Source: Nostocoides sp.
GTDB taxonomy: Bacteria > Actinomycetota > Actinomycetes > Actinomycetales > Dermatophilaceae
DNA length: 64,000 nt
NCBI GenBank assembly: GCA_016702415.1
Contig: JADJEA010000001.1
Coordinates: 291,001 to 355,000 of the forward strand
Reading direction: 5' to 3'
Each line of letters starts with the position of its first letter. The first letter of the stretch is position 1. Below, in pieces: positions 63,194-64,000 of the stretch. Under the pieces are notes generated by a model. It had not been told where the DNA came from, did no database searches, and saw nothing but the letters and a program-made list of their open reading frames with translations. The translations under genes and the position numbers were made by a program.

Positions 63194-63663
63194 ATGAGAG
63201 AAATCACGGAGTGGTTCCGCGGTCACGTCCCCGCGGACCTGTATGCCGAGCCCCCCACCGTCGTCGTCGACCGCGAGGAGATCACGGTCGTCGGCCCGAT
63301 CCCGGGCGAGGAGAGCGACGCGGCGATAGCGGAGTTCCGCGAGCGGACGCGGGCGCAACGGATGGAGGTCGCAGCCCGGGCCGAGGACCTGTTCGGGCGC
63401 AAGGTCGCCTGGGGGTGCGCGCCGGCGACCGATCGGTCGTCTTCACCAACCTCGCGATCCCCGTCATGACCCGGTTGCGGCAGTCCGAGCGGGCAGTGCT
63501 CGACACGCTGGTCGCCGGCGGTGTCGCGCGGTCGCGCGCCGACGCGCTCGCGTGGTGTGTCCGCCTCGTCGGCACCCACGAGGCGGACTGGATCACGCGG
63601 ATGCGAGAGGCGCTGGCGGCCGTCCACGAGGCACGCGACTCCGGTCCGGCCGCGTCGAACTGA
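63194..63663 (+). CDS. Hypothetical protein, one apparent frameshift
   Basis: About 156 residues. The first frame reads MREITEWFRGHVPADLYAEP, TVVVDREEITVVGPIPGEES, RERTRAQRMEVAARAEDLFG and RKVAWG. A shift at about 63,420 gives DRSVVFTNLAIPVMTRLRQS, ERAVLDTLVAGGVARSRADA, LAWCVRLVGTHEADWITRMR and the stop at 63663. The second half resembles ribbon-helix-helix-like or small helical actinobacterial proteins with the pattern SRADALAWCVRLV. Function not recognised. Converges on the LLM gene. Confidence 0.7.
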
Positions 63664-63670
63664 AAGTGGG

Positions 63671-63686
63671 GCGGCCCGCGGGCCGC
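63671..63686. terminator. GC-rich palindrome between convergent genes
   Basis: GCGGCCCGCGGGCCGC is a perfect palindrome 8 bp after one stop and 7 bp before the other. It lacks a T run, so it would be a hairpin-only bidirectional terminator. Confidence 0.6.
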
Positions 63687-63692
63687 GCGGGC

Positions 63693-64000
63693 TCAGCCCT
63701 GCTCGACCTTGGGCATGATGTCGTTCTTGAGACGCTTCATGTCGTCCATCGTCTTGGACACCGGCACGTCCTGGAACGGCGGCCAGAGCATCGGCATCGT
63801 CAGGCCGGCCTCGCGGTATTCCTTGAGCTTGTCGGTGATCTGACGCTCGCTCCCGACGAGGATGTTGGAGCCCTTGCCGTTGTCGGTCTGGTCCATGTCG
63901 GCATCGGTGATGACGAACCAGATCATGCTGCTGATCTCCAGATCGTCCATCGAGCGCTCGGTGTCGAGCTTGTCGAGTTCGGCCTGAATCGCGCCCCGCC
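63693..64000 (-). CDS. LLM-class (F420/FMN) oxidoreductase, C-terminal part; gene runs off the window
   Basis: The last 100 or so residues of a luciferase-like monooxygenase are visible; the frame is open to the window edge (IQAELDKLDTERSMDDLEIS). SNILVGSERQITDKLKEYRE, AGLTMPMLWPPFQDVPVSKT and MDDMKRLKNDIMPKVEQG are typical of the C-terminal barrel region, where G-S-x-x-x-V/I-x-x-K/R-L contacts the cofactor. Catalytic residues lie in the missing part. It converges on a hypothetical gene with a palindrome between. Confidence 0.8.
   Translation of the reverse strand, partial: RGAIQAELDKLDTERSMDDLEISSMIWFVITDADMDQTDNGKGSNILVGSERQITDKLKEYREAGLTMPMLWPPFQDVPVSKTMDDMKRLKNDIMPKVEQG

Larger units (their letters stand above)
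544..63248. repeat. Dispersed octamer GTATGCCG / CGGCATAC, about 90 copies
   Basis: By hand I find about 48 copies reading GTATGCCG (for example at 1846, 2691, 6396, 12002, 21121, 34985, 46041, 58521, 63241) and about 43 reading CGGCATAC (for example at 544, 2240, 3581, 12849, 25446, 41332, 47173, 59359). They lie in genes of both strands, in different frames and in gaps. Where they encode Tyr the codon is TAT. About eight copies extend to GGATCGGCATAC behind a G/A-rich tract (17664, 18613, 23735, 29508, 35452, 57968; reversed at 16660 and 28744). Confidence 0.9.

Noticed and set aside
544..63248. The octamer as KOPS, Chi or a restriction site
   Set aside because: KOPS and Chi should be skewed to one strand within a replichore; here both strands are nearly equal. 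A restriction target would be avoided rather than enriched.
1..64000. tRNA, rRNA, CRISPR array, insertion sequence or prophage
   Set aside because: I looked for cloverleaf-like stretches, regular spacer arrays, transposase motifs and phage genes and found none that could be supported.

Overview
The window is high-GC DNA from an actinobacterium (Actinomycetota). Supporting signs are GTG starts, dense ATGA/GTGA stop-start overlaps, a DUF222/HNH endonuclease and a DUF6394/potassium-channel pair. No rRNA, tRNA, CRISPR array, insertion sequence or phage module was seen. The first 47 kb is tightly packed catabolic operons. From about 47 to 63.5 kb most genes carry one or more apparent frameshifts, worst at 48-52 kb around a G/C-homopolymer stretch (51.36-52.08 kb). 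That looks more like poor local base calling than biology.

Layout: 0-1.8 kb, end of a sugar ABC importer. 1.8-4.4 kb, GH78 alpha-L-rhamnosidase. 4.5-6.5 kb, two divergent NodD-type LysR regulators. 6.6-8.7 kb, a small accessory island (membrane protein, protein with two Phd/YefM-like segments, small unknown). 8.7-19.9 kb, a ring-modifying and ring-opening cluster: BBE-type FAD oxidase, FAD monooxygenase, ABM protein, two FAH-family enzymes, aldehyde dehydrogenase, VOC protein, two SDRs, two-domain extradiol dioxygenase, C-C-hydrolase-like alpha/beta hydrolase. 20.0-25.2 kb, membrane protein, GH1 beta-glucosidase fused to a DUF2218-like tail, cupin, second GH78 rhamnosidase. 25.2-34.2 kb, aldo/keto reductase and the protocatechuate 4,5-cleavage pathway (ligC, a fused ligA-ligB, ligI, ligK, ligJ) with pobA and an IclR regulator. 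34.3-46.5 kb, L-arabinose operon (araBDA), carboxylesterase, GH42 beta-galactosidase, xylose isomerase, ROK and LacI regulators. 46.6-51.3 kb, L-rhamnose catabolism (isomerase, aldolase/dehydrogenase, kinase), frameshifted. 52-64 kb, general genes: HNH, LysR, GNAT, flavin-binding protein, K+ channel, MFS, CDF, TetR/DUF4386, beta-propeller protein, LLM oxidoreductase.

Read together, the first 51 kb could form a utilisation island for plant phenolic glycosides such as rutinosides or naringin. Rhamnosidases and the beta-glucosidase would strip the sugars, NodD-like regulators would sense the aglycone, and the monooxygenase/dioxygenase/FAH cluster would open a ring. Released 4-hydroxybenzoate or protocatechuate would go through pobA and lig genes to pyruvate and oxaloacetate, and rhamnose and arabinose through their own operons. 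Individual enzyme calls are mostly solid; the joint substrate is inference.

The most striking unlisted signal is a dispersed octamer, GTATGCCG/CGGCATAC, hand-counted at about 90 copies on both strands against an expected two or three. It occurs in coding and non-coding DNA and in all frames. A longer form, G/A-rich tract + ATCGGCATAC, recurs beside low-complexity insertions and minisatellite arrays.
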